Source of the DNA: Cupriavidus necator A5-1
GTDB taxonomy: Bacteria; Pseudomonadota; Gammaproteobacteria; Burkholderiales; Burkholderiaceae
Assembly (NCBI RefSeq): GCF_000744095.1
Contig: NZ_JQLI01000001.1
Coordinates: forward strand, 3,348,001 to 3,412,000
Direction: 5' to 3'
DNA length: 64,000 bases
Below are positions 18,107 to 27,157 of this stretch, one piece after another. The notes beneath the pieces were generated by a model. The model worked only from the letters and a program-made list of their open reading frames with translations, was not told where the DNA came from and ran no database searches. Positions within the stretch are counted from its first letter, which is position 1. Each line of letters begins with the position of its first letter. A program made the translations under genes and the position numbers.

Positions 18107-18443
18107 CGTCATCGCGCTCTCAATGGGGCAAAGGGATCAATACTTCGTCGCTCACCCGCCGGGCGGCATCGATCTCTGCCCCGAGACGCTGTATGCCATC
18201 TTCACAAAATTTCCTGCCTCAACATATTGTGAGTTGCAAATCTCTTCCGCAACCTCGCTAAGCACGCGCAGAGCCGCGCCCAGCAAGGATCCGCGGCCCA
18301 CCTGATCAGTCGGATCGACGAAGCAATCAACTCATTGATAGATAACGCCTTTCCGGACCAAACCGTCAGAACTTACTGAGATGGACCCGACGCTTCCCTT
18401 CGGGGGACACTATCGGCCTCAACCTGACACGTGGAGGTTCATC
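18107..18443. other. intergenic region before the IS110 transposase
   Basis: 337 bases without an intact gene. One plus frame at about 18239-18379 reads RNLAKHAQSRAQQ...RIDEAINSLIDNAF to a stop, which looks like a C-terminal coding remnant that I cannot name. The element's left non-coding end should lie somewhere here, but I could not fix its boundary. Confidence 0.35.
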
Positions 18444-19469
18444 ATGGAAATCGACATCCTCGGCATCGATCTCGCCAAACATGTGTTCCAGCTCCATGGC
18501 GCCGACCGCCGCGGACGGCCTGTGCATCGAGCAAAGGTCTCGCGTGGCTCGCTCCTGGAGGCGGTGCGTACACTGAAGCCAGCGATGGTTGTTATGGAAG
18601 CCTGCAGTACAGCGCACCACTGGGCACGGCGCTTCCAGTCGCTCGGCATTGAGGTTCGGCTGATCAGCCCACAGTATGTGTCGCCCTTCGTCAAGACCAA
18701 CAAAAATGACCGCAACGACGCCGAGGCGATCGTCGAAGCCGCCAGCCGGCCCGCCATGCGTTTCGTTACCGTCAAATCGGTTGAGCAACAGGACATTCAG
18801 GCTGCGCACCGCATGCGTGCGATCCTGCTACGCCACCGTACCGCCATGATCAATCAGATGCGCGGCCTGCTCGGCGAGCGCGGACTGACGATTTCGCGCT
18901 CCCCAGAGGCGTTCAAGCGTGCAATCCCGGAACTGCTTAGCAAGAGCACCGACGAACTGACGTCGTTCTGCCAGACGCTGCTGACTGAACTGCTGCAGCA
19001 CCTGCATGCGATCGAGGAGCGAGTCCACCTGATCGAAACATCGATCCAATCGTTCATGAAGCGATCCGCGCTGTGCAAGAAGATCGCGGAAGTGCCTGGC
19101 ATCGGCCCGATCACCGCCACGGCTATGGTCGCCGCCGTCGGCGATGCCAAGCAATTCAGGAACGGCCGACATTTGGCGGCCTGGCTCGGCCTGGTGCCAC
19201 GTCAGTACTCCTCGGGCGGCAAGCCTCGTCTGCACGGCATCAGCCGGCGCGGCGACACATACTTGCGGACCCTGCTCATCCACGGGGCCCGGGCGGTCCT
19301 CCGCTACGCAACGAGAAAAGTTGATCCGCAGAGCGTCTGGCTGCAGCAGCTGATTGCGCGACGCGGCCACAACTGTGCGGCAGTCGCGCTGGCCAACAAG
19401 AACGCCCGCATCATCCAGGCACTGCTCAGCAGCGACTCGACCTATATGAAGCGAAGCGCGGCAGCATAG
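18444..19469 (+). mobile_element. IS110-family element, transposase (DEDD recombinase)
   Basis: An intact 341-residue IS110-family transposase. The RuvC-like DEDD residues are Asp9 (GIDLAKHVF), Glu52 (VVMEACS), Asp89 and Asp92 (KNDRNDAEA). The C-terminal transposase domain holds KIAEVPGIGPITATAM and YSSGGKPRLHG, whose serine is the second catalytic element. The N-terminal extension to 18381 lacks family similarity. IS110 elements lack terminal inverted repeats and use a non-coding end as a bridge RNA, so ends cannot be set by eye. Length and motifs suggest the IS1111 branch. Confidence 0.88.
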
Positions 19470-20486
19470 CCCAAAACCGCTTGCAGGGAGGGAATACCCA
19501 CGCAGGTTTGCGAAGCTTCTCAAAGCGATGACGAAATTGGTTGAACCAGCATCCTAAAGCCTGTTTTTCGTGCCGGCTGCCGTGTTCGGCGAGCCGTGAA
19601 TTTGCTAAGGACGGGATGCGCGGATCTCATCGAGGCTGCGGGGCGTGCTTCGGCAAGCCCCCATTGGGAAAGCCGGATACATGCATGCAGACCGTTTCGA
19701 CATCACGAACAAGAAGCTTGCAAAAGGCGTCGGGTCCATACATGCACGAAACGGACGATAACCCCAAAAATCGCAGTAAGTAGCGTACTTCCTGAGCTGT
19801 CGATGAAGACGCAGACCGCCGGCCCCGGCGGCGCGTCCTTGCGGTAAGAACCCTCATCGCCATAAGCGCATCGCCCGGTAACCGCCGACAATCATCCCGG
19901 TCGACCGGCCAAGCGAACTGATTCCAGCTTTATGTAATAGACGTCGTGGAACACGCTAACTAGCATCAACGGCAGGTAGACACTGAGGCATCCATACCAA
20001 TCGACCAACCGGTACGTACGGTGTGTCTCGACGGTTCATCGCCTTATCGTTGGGCCACGATTGACAGAGGAGCGCGCCGAGTCAATCTTTGTGCAGCGGC
20101 GCCGGAGTGAGGAAGCGCTCTTGTGCGCTGAAAGGAGAAGTCAATGAGAACGTTGGCCGCCACCATCCCGGCCCCTTCGGAGCCAAGGGTCTCATGACAA
20201 CAAGCCCGACGAAATCGCGAGAAACTGGCTCACCGCATCGCCTCATTTCAACGTCGCGATTGCCATTTGGCGGAGTGCTTCAAGTCTTCAGCCAGTCGGG
20301 AAGATAGATCGATTCCCGGAGCGAGCTATCGCATTGATTTGCATTGAACGCAAACTGATTGCGCTCCCGCTCCCCGGCACCTTGTCATACTTGGCTTGAG
20401 GAATTGTTCAGGATCGACCCCGTAGTAGTAGTATCGATTTTAGGCTTCAAAAAAAAAGAGGCAGGACGATCTGGGAGGATCATGAC
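19470..20486. other. 1-kb stretch with repeat copy B and no intact gene
   Basis: No supported coding sequence. The first part is presumably the right non-coding end of the IS110 element. Copy B of the dispersed repeat is at 19918-19987. At about 20143 a strong RBS (AAAGGAG) precedes an ATG opening only 17 codons, which may be the stub of a deleted gene. Confidence 0.4.
19918..19987 (+). repeat. dispersed ~65-bp repeat, copy B
   Basis: CTGATTCCAGCTTTATGTAA then TAG, later CTAACTAGCATCAACG and GTAGACACTGAG. Same order of blocks as copies C and D, with the central C-rich block replaced. Confidence 0.7.
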
Positions 20487-20873
20487 ATGGATAATGCCGC
20501 CCAAAGGGCCGTTCGCGCCCGAATCCAGCCGCGCCAAGCAATTGCCGAGTTTGCCATGGTTCTCTGGCACCTGCGCGCCATCCTGGCGATGCAACTGATA
20601 CTTTTCCTCATTTTATCGGTCGCCATGTATTACGTCGGGGGGGCTGTCGATGCAGCCACGCGCACACCATCATCGCTAGGTCAAACTTTCTACTTTTGCG
20701 CGGTCACGGCACTGACCATCGGCTACGGCGACGTGGTACCGACCACCACGCTTGGTCGGATCGTCGCGGTTTCGCTTGGACTGCTCGGCGTGTTGATAAC
20801 GGGTGTGGTAACCGCTTCCGCTGTTTATGCTATCCAGGTGGCTGCGCATCGGGCCGGGCTACGACCTGGCTAG
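20487..20873 (+). CDS. two-TM potassium channel protein
   Basis: A 128-residue Ion_trans_2-type channel subunit. TM1 is about residues 36-57, then a pore helix with selectivity filter TIGYGD (near residue 78), then TM2 at about 90-113. GGGAGG lies upstream of the ATG at 20487. There is no cytoplasmic regulatory domain such as RCK, so this would be a minimal KcsA-like pore. Together with kup it is the second potassium-handling gene of the window. Nothing in 20874-21161 can be supported. Confidence 0.82.
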   Translation: MDNAAQRAVRARIQPRQAIAEFAMVLWHLRAILAMQLILFLILSVAMYYVGGAVDAATRTPSSLGQTFYFCAVTALTIGYGDVVPTTTLGRIVAVSLGLLGVLITGVVTASAVYAIQVAAHRAGLRPG

Positions 20874-21161
20874 GCGCGAATGACCGCTGACCATCTGTCG
20901 TGCCCCAACGCTTTCTAGCCAGAATCGCCACTCCTCATGGCCATGTCTGGGATGGAGCCGAGTGCGTCGATTGTGCTCAAGGTCCCTTCCGGCCCAAGTT
21001 CAGGTCAACGTATGATCGGCGGCTGACTGAGTCGTCCGAGGAGCGGCCGTTCGCACCTTCGCGATGAAGGAATGGCGGCCATGCAGAAGCCCCCAGCGAA
21101 ATCAGGAGCGGCCATTTCGCGGCATGCGCTCCCGATGGAGAGGCATTCTTCGCAGGGCGCG

Positions 21162-21734
21162 TCAGGCGGCAGCGCGTTCCTCGTAGAACGGATAGTCGAT
21201 GTAGCCGACGTCCGTACCGCCGAAGAAGGTTTCGCGATCGTAGGGATTCAGCGGCTGCCTGCGGAGCAGCCGTTCGGGCAGGTCGGGGTTGGCGATGAAG
21301 TCGCGGCCGAACGCCACCAGGTCGGCGTCACCTGCGGTGATGATCGCTTCCGCACTGGCGCCCTTGAAGCCCCCTGCCGCGATGATCGTCCCGCTATAGA
21401 ACTTGCGAATCAGTTGCGAGGCCACCGGGTTGGGGCTCCTGGTTTCGTCGTCGAGATTTCCCCGCACACGCGGCTCGATCAGGTGCAGGTAAGCGAGATT
21501 GAGCTTGCCCAGTTCGGCGGCCACGTAGGTGAACAGACCTTCCGGGTCGCTGTCGGACATGTCGCCAAACGCGCCGCTCGGGCCCAGGCGCACCGCGACC
21601 CTATCGCTGCCCCAGACAGAGATCACCGCCCGCGTGGCGTCGAGCAGGAAGCGTGCGCGGTTCTCGAACGAACCACCGTAGATGTCGGTGCGCTTGTTGC
21701 TGCCGTCCTGCAAGAACTGGTCGAACACAAGCAC
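21162..21734 (-). pseudogene. Old Yellow Enzyme-type alkene reductase, 5' half missing
   Basis: The minus frame reads LVFDQFLQDGSNKRTDIYGG then FENRARFLL, AVRLGPSGAFGD, LHLIEPRV, IIAAGGF and DADLVAFGRDFIANPDLPERL to a stop at 21162. These are the C-terminal half of an NADH:flavin oxidoreductase/OYE barrel including the GG phosphate-binding segment and GRDFIANPDL. The N-terminal ~190 residues, with the start and the substrate His-Asn region, are absent. At about 21734 the sequence switches to the opposite-strand LysR fragment. Confidence 0.82.
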
Positions 21735-22145
21735 GCCTGCATGCTGCATCGTTACCCATCGACCGGCAAGGTCGACCGCTGGCTGCTGCGCGATGGCGAC
21801 AACGTGCTGGAGATGGACCTGCCGCCGCTGCTTACCGCGACTACCGTCGAGCCACTGATCGCGTTTGCAGAACAGGGACTCGGTCTCGCCTATATTCCGA
21901 ACTTCCTCGTGCGGCAGCAGCTCGCCGATGGCCGGCTGGTGCCGGTGCTGCCCGGCTATGCCACCGATCGCAAGGTGTTTCGCGCGGTCTGGCCGTCCGG
22001 TCGGCATCTGTCGCCGAAGATCCGGGTATTTGTCAATTACATGGCAAAGCACCTGTTTCCGGAAGGCGCGACGGAGCGCAAAGCTGCAAGGTCGCACTCA
22101 CAGGAAGACGCAACGGAGCGCGACGATTCGCGCTCCGCAGGCTGA
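21735..22145 (+). pseudogene. C-terminal half of a CrgA-type LysR regulator, inverted
   Basis: The plus frame reads HACMLHRYPSTGKVDRWLL, LLTATTVEPLIAFAEQGLGL, AYIPNFLVRQQLADGRLVPVL and RVFVNYMAKHLF to a stop. That is the C-terminal effector-domain half of a LysR protein with no HTH. The missing N-terminal half appears on the opposite strand at 22185-22729, ending PDDLRS, exactly where this piece would continue. The two together would make a normal ~315-residue regulator. Confidence 0.75.
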
Positions 22146-22184
22146 TCACGACAACGGGATCTCGCGGCGTTCGGTGGTCGACTG

Positions 22185-22729
22185 CGCAGGTCGTCCGGCA
22201 CCTTGGGTACGCCGCGTCGCGACAGGTACGCGGGTGCCGCCACGATCAGCGGCGTGTAATAACCGAGCGCGCGCGTCATCAGCCTGGAATCGGTTGCCTC
22301 GCCGGTGCGGACCACCACGTCGAACCCCTCGTCAATCACATTGACCATGCGGTCCGAGAAATCGAGTTCGAGTCGTATGTCGGGATACTCGCGCACGAAT
22401 GAACTGAGTACCGGCAATAGCAAGGTCTCGACCAGCGGCATGCTCACACGCAGTTGCCCCTTGGGTGAGGACGCAGCCGACAATTCCGACTCTGCTGCCT
22501 CAAGCTCATCGACGATGCGCAGGCAACGACTCAGGAATAGCTGCCCTTCCGGCGTCAGCGTAATGCTGCGCGTGCTGCGATGAAACAACCGGACATCGAG
22601 CCGCTCTTCCAGCCGCGAAATGGCCTTGCCCACGGCTGACGACGAGATACCCAGTTGCCTGCCCACTTCACTGAAATTGCGAAGCTCCGCAGCTCTGACG
22701 AAGGCATCGACGGATCCAAGTCTGTCCAT
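22185..22729 (-). pseudogene. N-terminal half of the same LysR regulator
   Basis: Starts MDRLGSVDAFVRAAELRNFS with a complete HTH (GRQLGISSSAVGKAISRLEE). The first effector lobe, PKGQLRVSMPLVETLLLPVL and AYLSRRGVPKVPDDLRS, follows. After about residue 181 the frame continues only into unrelated sequence, which is the reverse complement of its own displaced C-terminal half. As written the protein would have a DNA-binding domain but no complete effector domain. Confidence 0.75.
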
Positions 22730-22753
22730 GGCGCATTAGGTATGGGTTATCGG

Positions 22754-22783
22754 GGGATTGCCTGGCTCCTTTCAGGCAATCCC
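22754..22783 (-). terminator. strong hairpin after the SDR gene
   Basis: GGGATTGCCTG and CAGGCAATCCC form a perfect 11-bp stem with an 8-base loop. It starts 5 bases after the SDR stop on the minus strand. There is no T-run, so it may be a processing or imperfect terminator hairpin. Confidence 0.5.
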
Positions 22784-22787
22784 GTAC

Positions 22788-23534
22788 TCAACCGGCAGCC
22801 ATCATATCGTTGAACTCATTGACCCAGGCGTGCTCATTGGGTCCCGGATTGGCGCGCATGTTCACGGCGGGGCCCACCAGTATTTCGTTGGCTTCCGTGC
22901 CCAGTTGTTCGATCGCGCCCGCGATGAATGCTTCGAGAGGCATCGCGCGCTCCTCCTCGCTGCTGTTCATCAGCTCGGTGCGGACCCAGGGTGGCGCGAT
23001 CTCGATGACCGAGACCTTGCTGTCCCGGAGCAGATAGCGTTGGGAGAGCGTGTATGAATGCAAGGCCGCCTTGGTCGCGCTGTACGCGGCCGTGATGGCC
23101 ATGGGCACAAAGCCAAGTACCGAGGTGACATTGGCCACGACGGCGCCCTCTCGCGTCTTCAGGTGCTCGATCAGCGCCGAGGTCATGCGTATCGGCCCGA
23201 GCAGATTCGTCTCGACGGTGGAGGTCAGCAGGTCGTCGTCGACCGGGCCGCCAGCGCCATCGGGCAACATGATGCCCGCGTTGTTGATCAGCACGTTGAG
23301 CCCGGGATGGTCGGCAATCAACCTGGCAGCGACCTTTGCGATATCCGCCGGATCGGTGATGTCGAGCGATACCGCCTGCATGCCGGGGTTCGCTTCGATC
23401 GTCGCCTGCAGACGCTCCGCGCGCCGGCCGGAGATGATGACCTGGTTGCCGAGCTTGTGGAGCGCTTCGGCGAGACCGCGGCCAATGCCCGAACCGCCGC
23501 CGGTGATGAATACGGTGTTACCTGTGAGTTTCAT
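22788..23534 (-). CDS. SDR-family oxidoreductase (DltE-like)
   Basis: A 248-residue short-chain dehydrogenase. The nucleotide motif is TGGGSGIG near residues 11-18, then NNAG, VTSVLGFVPM with the Ser, and the YSATK active-site Tyr-Lys. APPWVRTELM follows, as in the DltE branch (COG3967). The start at 23534 has GGAGG upstream. It is the second gene of a short operon with the NTF2-like gene, 29 bases apart, and is probably repressed by the divergent TetR. Substrate unknown. Confidence 0.85.
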   Translation of the reverse strand: MKLTGNTVFITGGGSGIGRGLAEALHKLGNQVIISGRRAERLQATIEANPGMQAVSLDITDPADIAKVAARLIADHPGLNVLINNAGIMLPDGAGGPVDDDLLTSTVETNLLGPIRMTSALIEHLKTREGAVVANVTSVLGFVPMAITAAYSATKAALHSYTLSQRYLLRDSKVSVIEIAPPWVRTELMNSSEEERAMPLEAFIAGAIEQLGTEANEILVGPAVNMRANPGPNEHAWVNEFNDMMAAG

Positions 23535-23563
23535 GATGCCTCCGATGGAGATGACGGTTGGAG

Positions 23564-23965
23564 TCAGCGCGGAAAGCTGTTCCCGAACATGGGCAGGCCG
23601 CTTTTCGATTCGGCCTCGGTTGCCTCGTCCTGCAGCACGTCCCAATGCTCGGCGAGCACGCCATCGGCAATCCGCAGGATGTCGGCGGCAATCCAGGCGA
23701 CGGAACGGCCATTGCCGGAAAAGCGCCCGTGGATGATCACGTAGTCGCCATCCGCCACAATCACGCCGGGCTCGTACCGCAAGGTCGGCGGCAGGCTCTT
23801 GATGAGGTTGAACAGGCCGTCGCGGCCCGGTTCGATATGCGCGCTGTGCTGGATATAGTCGGGCGACCAGAATCGTTCGGCGGCGGCGTAGTCGCGTTGA
23901 TTGAAGAGCGTGTGGAACGCATCGCGCACGAGAGCCTTGTTGGCGGCTTCGGTGGTAGTGGTCAA
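23564..23965 (-). CDS. SnoaL/NTF2-like protein
   Basis: A 133-residue protein of the NTF2-like alpha+beta barrel superfamily. ALVRDAFHTLFNQRDYAAAERFW is the typical first helix pair, followed by YIQHSAHI and a strand-rich part with GDYVIIHGRF. The best start is TTG at 23965, with AGGAGAAA 8 bases upstream; the longer frame to 24109 runs through the operator region. It is the first gene downstream of the TetR-type operator. Such proteins are often small enzymes or binding proteins in redox operons; the function here is not known. Confidence 0.8.
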   Translation of the reverse strand: MTTTTEAANKALVRDAFHTLFNQRDYAAAERFWSPDYIQHSAHIEPGRDGLFNLIKSLPPTLRYEPGVIVADGDYVIIHGRFSGNGRSVAWIAADILRIADGVLAEHWDVLQDEATEAESKSGLPMFGNSFPR

Positions 23966-24048
23966 GTTAATTTCTCCTGGGCGGGTCGGTGGCGTGGCGG
24001 ATCGGCTTAAGCAAGGGTTAGTGACTTTCGATGTACATGAAGTCAAAC

Positions 24049-24112
24049 ACAATGGTGATTGCCATTGAGTTTTGGCGATCGAATCCGAAAAGTCAAGGGC
24101 AATCACCATTGT
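24049..24112. promoter_or_regulatory. paired inverted-repeat operator between NTF2-SDR operon and tetR
   Basis: ACAATGGTGATTGCC (24049-24063) and its exact reverse complement GGCAATCACCATTGT (24098-24112) are separated by 34 bp. The left arm also lies in a shorter palindrome, CAATGG-N6-CCATTG (24050-24067). Symmetric paired sites in a divergent tetR promoter suggest a TetR dimer operator at each side. Confidence 0.7.
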
Positions 24113-24166
24113 CTTTCTCGAGGGCGGCTATACTGAGGTGACAACCGCACAAAGGAGCATTGAGCG

Positions 24167-24796
24167 ATGGGCGTCTCAAAACAGCAGGCGGCAGAGAACC
24201 GCCTAGCCATCATTGCGGCTTCGGAGAAGCTGTTCCGCGAGCACGGAATCGATGGTGTCGGCCTGAGCGCGCTGATGAAGGCCGCAGGCTTTACCCAGGG
24301 TGGCTTCTACAACCACTTCGAATCGAAGGAGGCGCTCGCGGCCGCAGTCGTGGCGACTGCGATGGACAAGGCCAACCACGATCTGAAGGACGCCATCGCA
24401 GCGCCAATTGCAGTGGGCGGCAACCGCTTGAGGCGCCAGGTCGACTTTTACCTGTCCGGCACGCATTGCAGTGATATCGAGCAGGGTTGCGCGGTAGCCG
24501 GCCTCACCGCGGACGTCCGCCGGCTAGGCCACGAGGCGCAAGCGAACTTTGCGACTGGCTTGCAGGAGATGATCGAAACCCTGACGGGGCTCGTCGCGGA
24601 GCAGCGCGCCGACGGCGGAGACAGCCAGGACGCGCGCCGGGAGGCAATCGCGTTCTACAGCGAGATGGTAGGCGCGCTCATCCTGTCGCGCGCGGTAGCC
24701 GGCGCCAATCCCGGGCTCGGGCAGGAAATACTGAACGCAAGCCGGCAGATGCTTCTCAGGGATTTCGCACTGGAAGTGACAGGGGGCACGCGGTAA
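24167..24796 (+). CDS. TetR/AcrR-family repressor
   Basis: A 209-residue TetR-type regulator. The HTH at about residues 12-58 reads AASEKLFREHGIDGVGLSAL then MKAAGFTQGGFYNHFESKE, the conserved signature of the NemR/YxaF-like group often controlling SDR or OYE genes. The C-terminal ligand domain contains GCAVAGLTADV. It is divergent from the NTF2-SDR operon with a perfect paired inverted repeat between them. The truncated OYE downstream of the SDR may once have been a target; that is inference. Confidence 0.88.
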   Translation: MGVSKQQAAENRLAIIAASEKLFREHGIDGVGLSALMKAAGFTQGGFYNHFESKEALAAAVVATAMDKANHDLKDAIAAPIAVGGNRLRRQVDFYLSGTHCSDIEQGCAVAGLTADVRRLGHEAQANFATGLQEMIETLTGLVAEQRADGGDSQDARREAIAFYSEMVGALILSRAVAGANPGLGQEILNASRQMLLRDFALEVTGGTR

Positions 24797-24887
24797 AGGA
24801 TGTCATGTCCTGACCGGATTGCGGCCGATGACTCGCCGGCTCCGATATTTGGCAAATGGCGGTGATACCGGCGCGGCCGCAACGAAC

Positions 24888-25070
24888 TCAGGCGGCGTAC
24901 GACCCGAGCTCGATATCGTGCAGGATGTCCGTGCGAGTTGGCGACCAGCCCAGCAAACGTTGTGTCTTATCTGCCGACATGCGCTTGTTCAACGAGAGAC
25001 TCACGCCGACCGGGCCGCCAGCAGCGTACATGGCGGCGCCAGCCGTCCAGCCGGCGATAACTCGCGCAAG
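24888..25070 (-). pseudogene. C-terminal tail of an NAD-dependent epimerase/dehydratase
   Basis: The minus frame ends SLSLNKRMSADKTQRLLGW, SPTRTDILHDIELGSYAA and a stop. The NKR-S-x-K-A-x-LGW-P-x-TDIL-IE-GSY pattern is the C-terminus of extended-SDR epimerases. Upstream the frame runs into the shadow of the next SDR gene, so the first ~250 codons are gone. Confidence 0.55.
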
Positions 25071-25104
25071 ATGATCGAGCGGTTGCGCAAATCTCCGAGT
25101 ACAT

Positions 25105-25899
25105 TCAGCCTTGAAGCCCCATTTTTCCAGTGGCCATTGCTGCGAGGCGTACAACGAGCGTTCGCGGAAACAATCGCGACAACCAGGTGGCCGCTCGCAC
25201 GCTTGCCCGCCCCGGGTAGGCGACCGCTTTCCGTCGATCGAAGGCCTTGAGTGTTTTCTGAACAACCGATTCCGAGCTGTCCATGTCCTTGGGCGCCACG
25301 TCGGTCGACACGCCGTCAAAGAAGTTCGTTGCCGTTGGCCCCGGGCAAGCTGCCGTCACATGAACGCCCGTGCCAGCGAGCTCATACTGCAGCGCTTCGC
25401 TGAAGAAAAGGACGAACGCCTTGGTTGCAGCGTAGGTGGCCATATAGGGGAGTGGTTGAAAGCTTGCGTTGGACGCGAGATTGATGATTCCGCCTCTGCC
25501 TCGCTTTGTCATTCCGCTGCCAAGCAGGTAGGTAAGCGCGACTAGCGCATTAACGTTCACCTGGATCTCCGACTGTACCTTCGTGAAATCCTGCGAGAGG
25601 AAGCTGCCGGTCAGACCAAGTCCCGCATTGTTGACCAGCAGGTCTACCTGGATGCCGCTGCGCTCGAGTTCCTCACCGATCCGGATGCCGGCCTCGGGAT
25701 TGGCCAGGTCGGCGTTGAGCGGGAGGCACTGCACCCCGTATTTGTCGGTAAGCTCCTCCGCCAGGGCACGCAAAGCGTCACCAGACCGGGCCACCAGCAC
25801 CAGGTTCATGCCTCGTGCCGCAAGTGTCTCCGCGAAGACCTTCCCAAGTCCTTTTGATGCTCCTGTAATCAGAGCGGTCGAGCCACGATAAACAAACAT
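25105..25899 (-). CDS. SDR-family NAD(P)-dependent oxidoreductase
   Basis: A 264-residue classical SDR. LITGASKGLGKVFAETLAARG (cofactor site, residues 10-30), DLLVNNAGLGLTG, LASNASFQPLP with the Ser, and YAATKAFVLFFSEAL with the catalytic Tyr-Lys are present. The N-terminus and PGPTATNFFD resemble the DltE/YqjQ-like SDR group. It is transcribed divergently from the CrgA-type LysR gene at 26023, which is its likely regulator. Substrate unknown. Confidence 0.85.
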   Translation of the reverse strand: MFVYRGSTALITGASKGLGKVFAETLAARGMNLVLVARSGDALRALAEELTDKYGVQCLPLNADLANPEAGIRIGEELERSGIQVDLLVNNAGLGLTGSFLSQDFTKVQSEIQVNVNALVALTYLLGSGMTKRGRGGIINLASNASFQPLPYMATYAATKAFVLFFSEALQYELAGTGVHVTAACPGPTATNFFDGVSTDVAPKDMDSSESVVQKTLKAFDRRKAVAYPGRASVRAATWLSRLFPRTLVVRLAAMATGKMGLQG

Positions 25900-25990
25900 T
25901 TTGTCTTCCTTGTGTCGAGATGAACTTCATGCCGCTTGCTGATGTGGCACATTGTGCAAGGTCCGCCAGGCTTTGATAATTGGCCTACTA

Positions 25991-26007
25991 TTTGAATCAT
26001 CTTCAAA
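25991..26007. promoter_or_regulatory. LysR-type operator
   Basis: TTTGAA-TCATC-TTCAAA is a perfect 6-bp inverted repeat with the T-N11-A geometry of LTTR sites. It lies 15 bases before the LysR start and in the divergent region with the SDR gene. Confidence 0.6.
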
Positions 26008-26022
26008 AAGAACGGAAATATC

Positions 26023-26964
26023 GTGGAGAACCTCGGCGACATCCGGCTTTTTGTTGAGGCGGCAAACTTGGGCGGGCTGTCGGCCGCGGGACGGAAGCTG
26101 GGACTTTCTCCCGCGGCGGCGAGCGCACGTCTCGTCAAGCTGGAGGCGACCCTGAAGACGCGGCTCTTTGAGCGCACGACGCGCCAGTTGCGGCTCACGG
26201 AGGAGGGGCGAATGTACCTGCTCCATTGCCAGCAGGCGCTTCAGGCCCTGGAAGATGCCCATGCGGCACTACAGGCCGGCCGGAGCGTCGTGCGCGGAAA
26301 GGTGCGGATTTCGGCGACCTCCGATTTCGGCCGTCACGTCCTCAAGGGCTGGCTTGACGAGTTCAACGTGCAATATCCGGAAGTGACTTTCGCCCTGGTG
26401 CTGTCCGACTCGTTGTCGAATCTGTTGCTCGACGACATTGACCTTGCCATCCGCTTTGGCGTGCCCCCGGATAGCTCGCTCATCGCGCGGCACCTTGCGC
26501 GCAATCGACGCGTGCTCTGTGCGTCGCCTGGGTATGTGGCGACGCATGGGGCGCCCAAGCATCCACGCGATCTGGAGCGATTCGATTGCATCGTCCTGGG
26601 AACGGCAGCCGGGCTTGCGAACGACTGGCGGTTCACGCGCGGCGGCAAGGTCGAGACCTATACCGTGCCCCTTGCAACGGCTCGAGAGACGAACGACGGT
26701 GCGCTCGCGCGCGAGTGGGCGGTGGCAGGTTACGGCATAGCGATGAAATCCGTATGGGACATCGGCGCTGATCTGCGCGCGGGAACATTAAGGATTCTGA
26801 TGCCGGAGTGGCGGTCTCCGGATGTTCCGGTGCATGCGCTGTATCACCGTAGCCGGTACATGGCGCCGCGCGTCCGGGCGCTACTCGACTTCCTGTTGGA
26901 GCGCTTTTCCACAGTATCTCGTGACCTCGAGGTCTATTTAGACTCGGTCACTGAGGCAAGCTGA
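26023..26964 (+). CDS. LysR-family regulator (CrgA-like), divergent from SDR
   Basis: A 313-residue LTTR starting with GTG at 26023. The HTH is FVEAANLGGLSAAGRKLGLS then PAAASARLVKLE. The effector domain includes VRISATSDFGRHVL, DIDLAIRFGVP and REWAVAGYGIAMKSVW. It is intact, in contrast to the split LysR at 21735-22729. The T-N11-A palindrome at 25991 is positioned for autoregulation and for control of the divergent SDR. Confidence 0.87.
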   Translation: MENLGDIRLFVEAANLGGLSAAGRKLGLSPAAASARLVKLEATLKTRLFERTTRQLRLTEEGRMYLLHCQQALQALEDAHAALQAGRSVVRGKVRISATSDFGRHVLKGWLDEFNVQYPEVTFALVLSDSLSNLLLDDIDLAIRFGVPPDSSLIARHLARNRRVLCASPGYVATHGAPKHPRDLERFDCIVLGTAAGLANDWRFTRGGKVETYTVPLATARETNDGALAREWAVAGYGIAMKSVWDIGADLRAGTLRILMPEWRSPDVPVHALYHRSRYMAPRVRALLDFLLERFSTVSRDLEVYLDSVTEAS

Positions 26965-27010
26965 AAGAAAGTGGAGATCGACGTTCCGTCGAATGAGAGG
27001 AACGGAGCGT

Positions 27011-27076
27011 ATTGCTTTATGTAATAGCCACCCTTCTCCCCGCTAACTATCATCAACGTCAAGTAGGACACTGACG
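27011..27076 (+). repeat. dispersed ~65-bp repeat, copy C
   Basis: GCTTTATGTAATAGCCACCC, TTCTCCCCGCTAACTATCATC and AAGTAGGACACTGACG. Nearly identical to copy D through the central block. The LysR gene 26023-26964 ends 46 bases before it. Confidence 0.75.
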
Positions 27077-27105
27077 CCTCCAGTTCGATGAGCGTTCAGT
27101 GCCCT

Positions 27106-27146
27106 GACACGGCGGGATACGCGGCGGCCGGGGCGCCCACACCTAT
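27106..27146 (+). repeat. 41-bp repeat, copy 1
   Basis: A GC-rich segment containing GGATACGCGGCGGCCGGGGC that recurs at 48379-48419 with 38 of 41 bases identical. It directly follows dispersed-repeat copy C. Confidence 0.75.
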
Positions 27147-27157
27147 TAACTTCCCGA

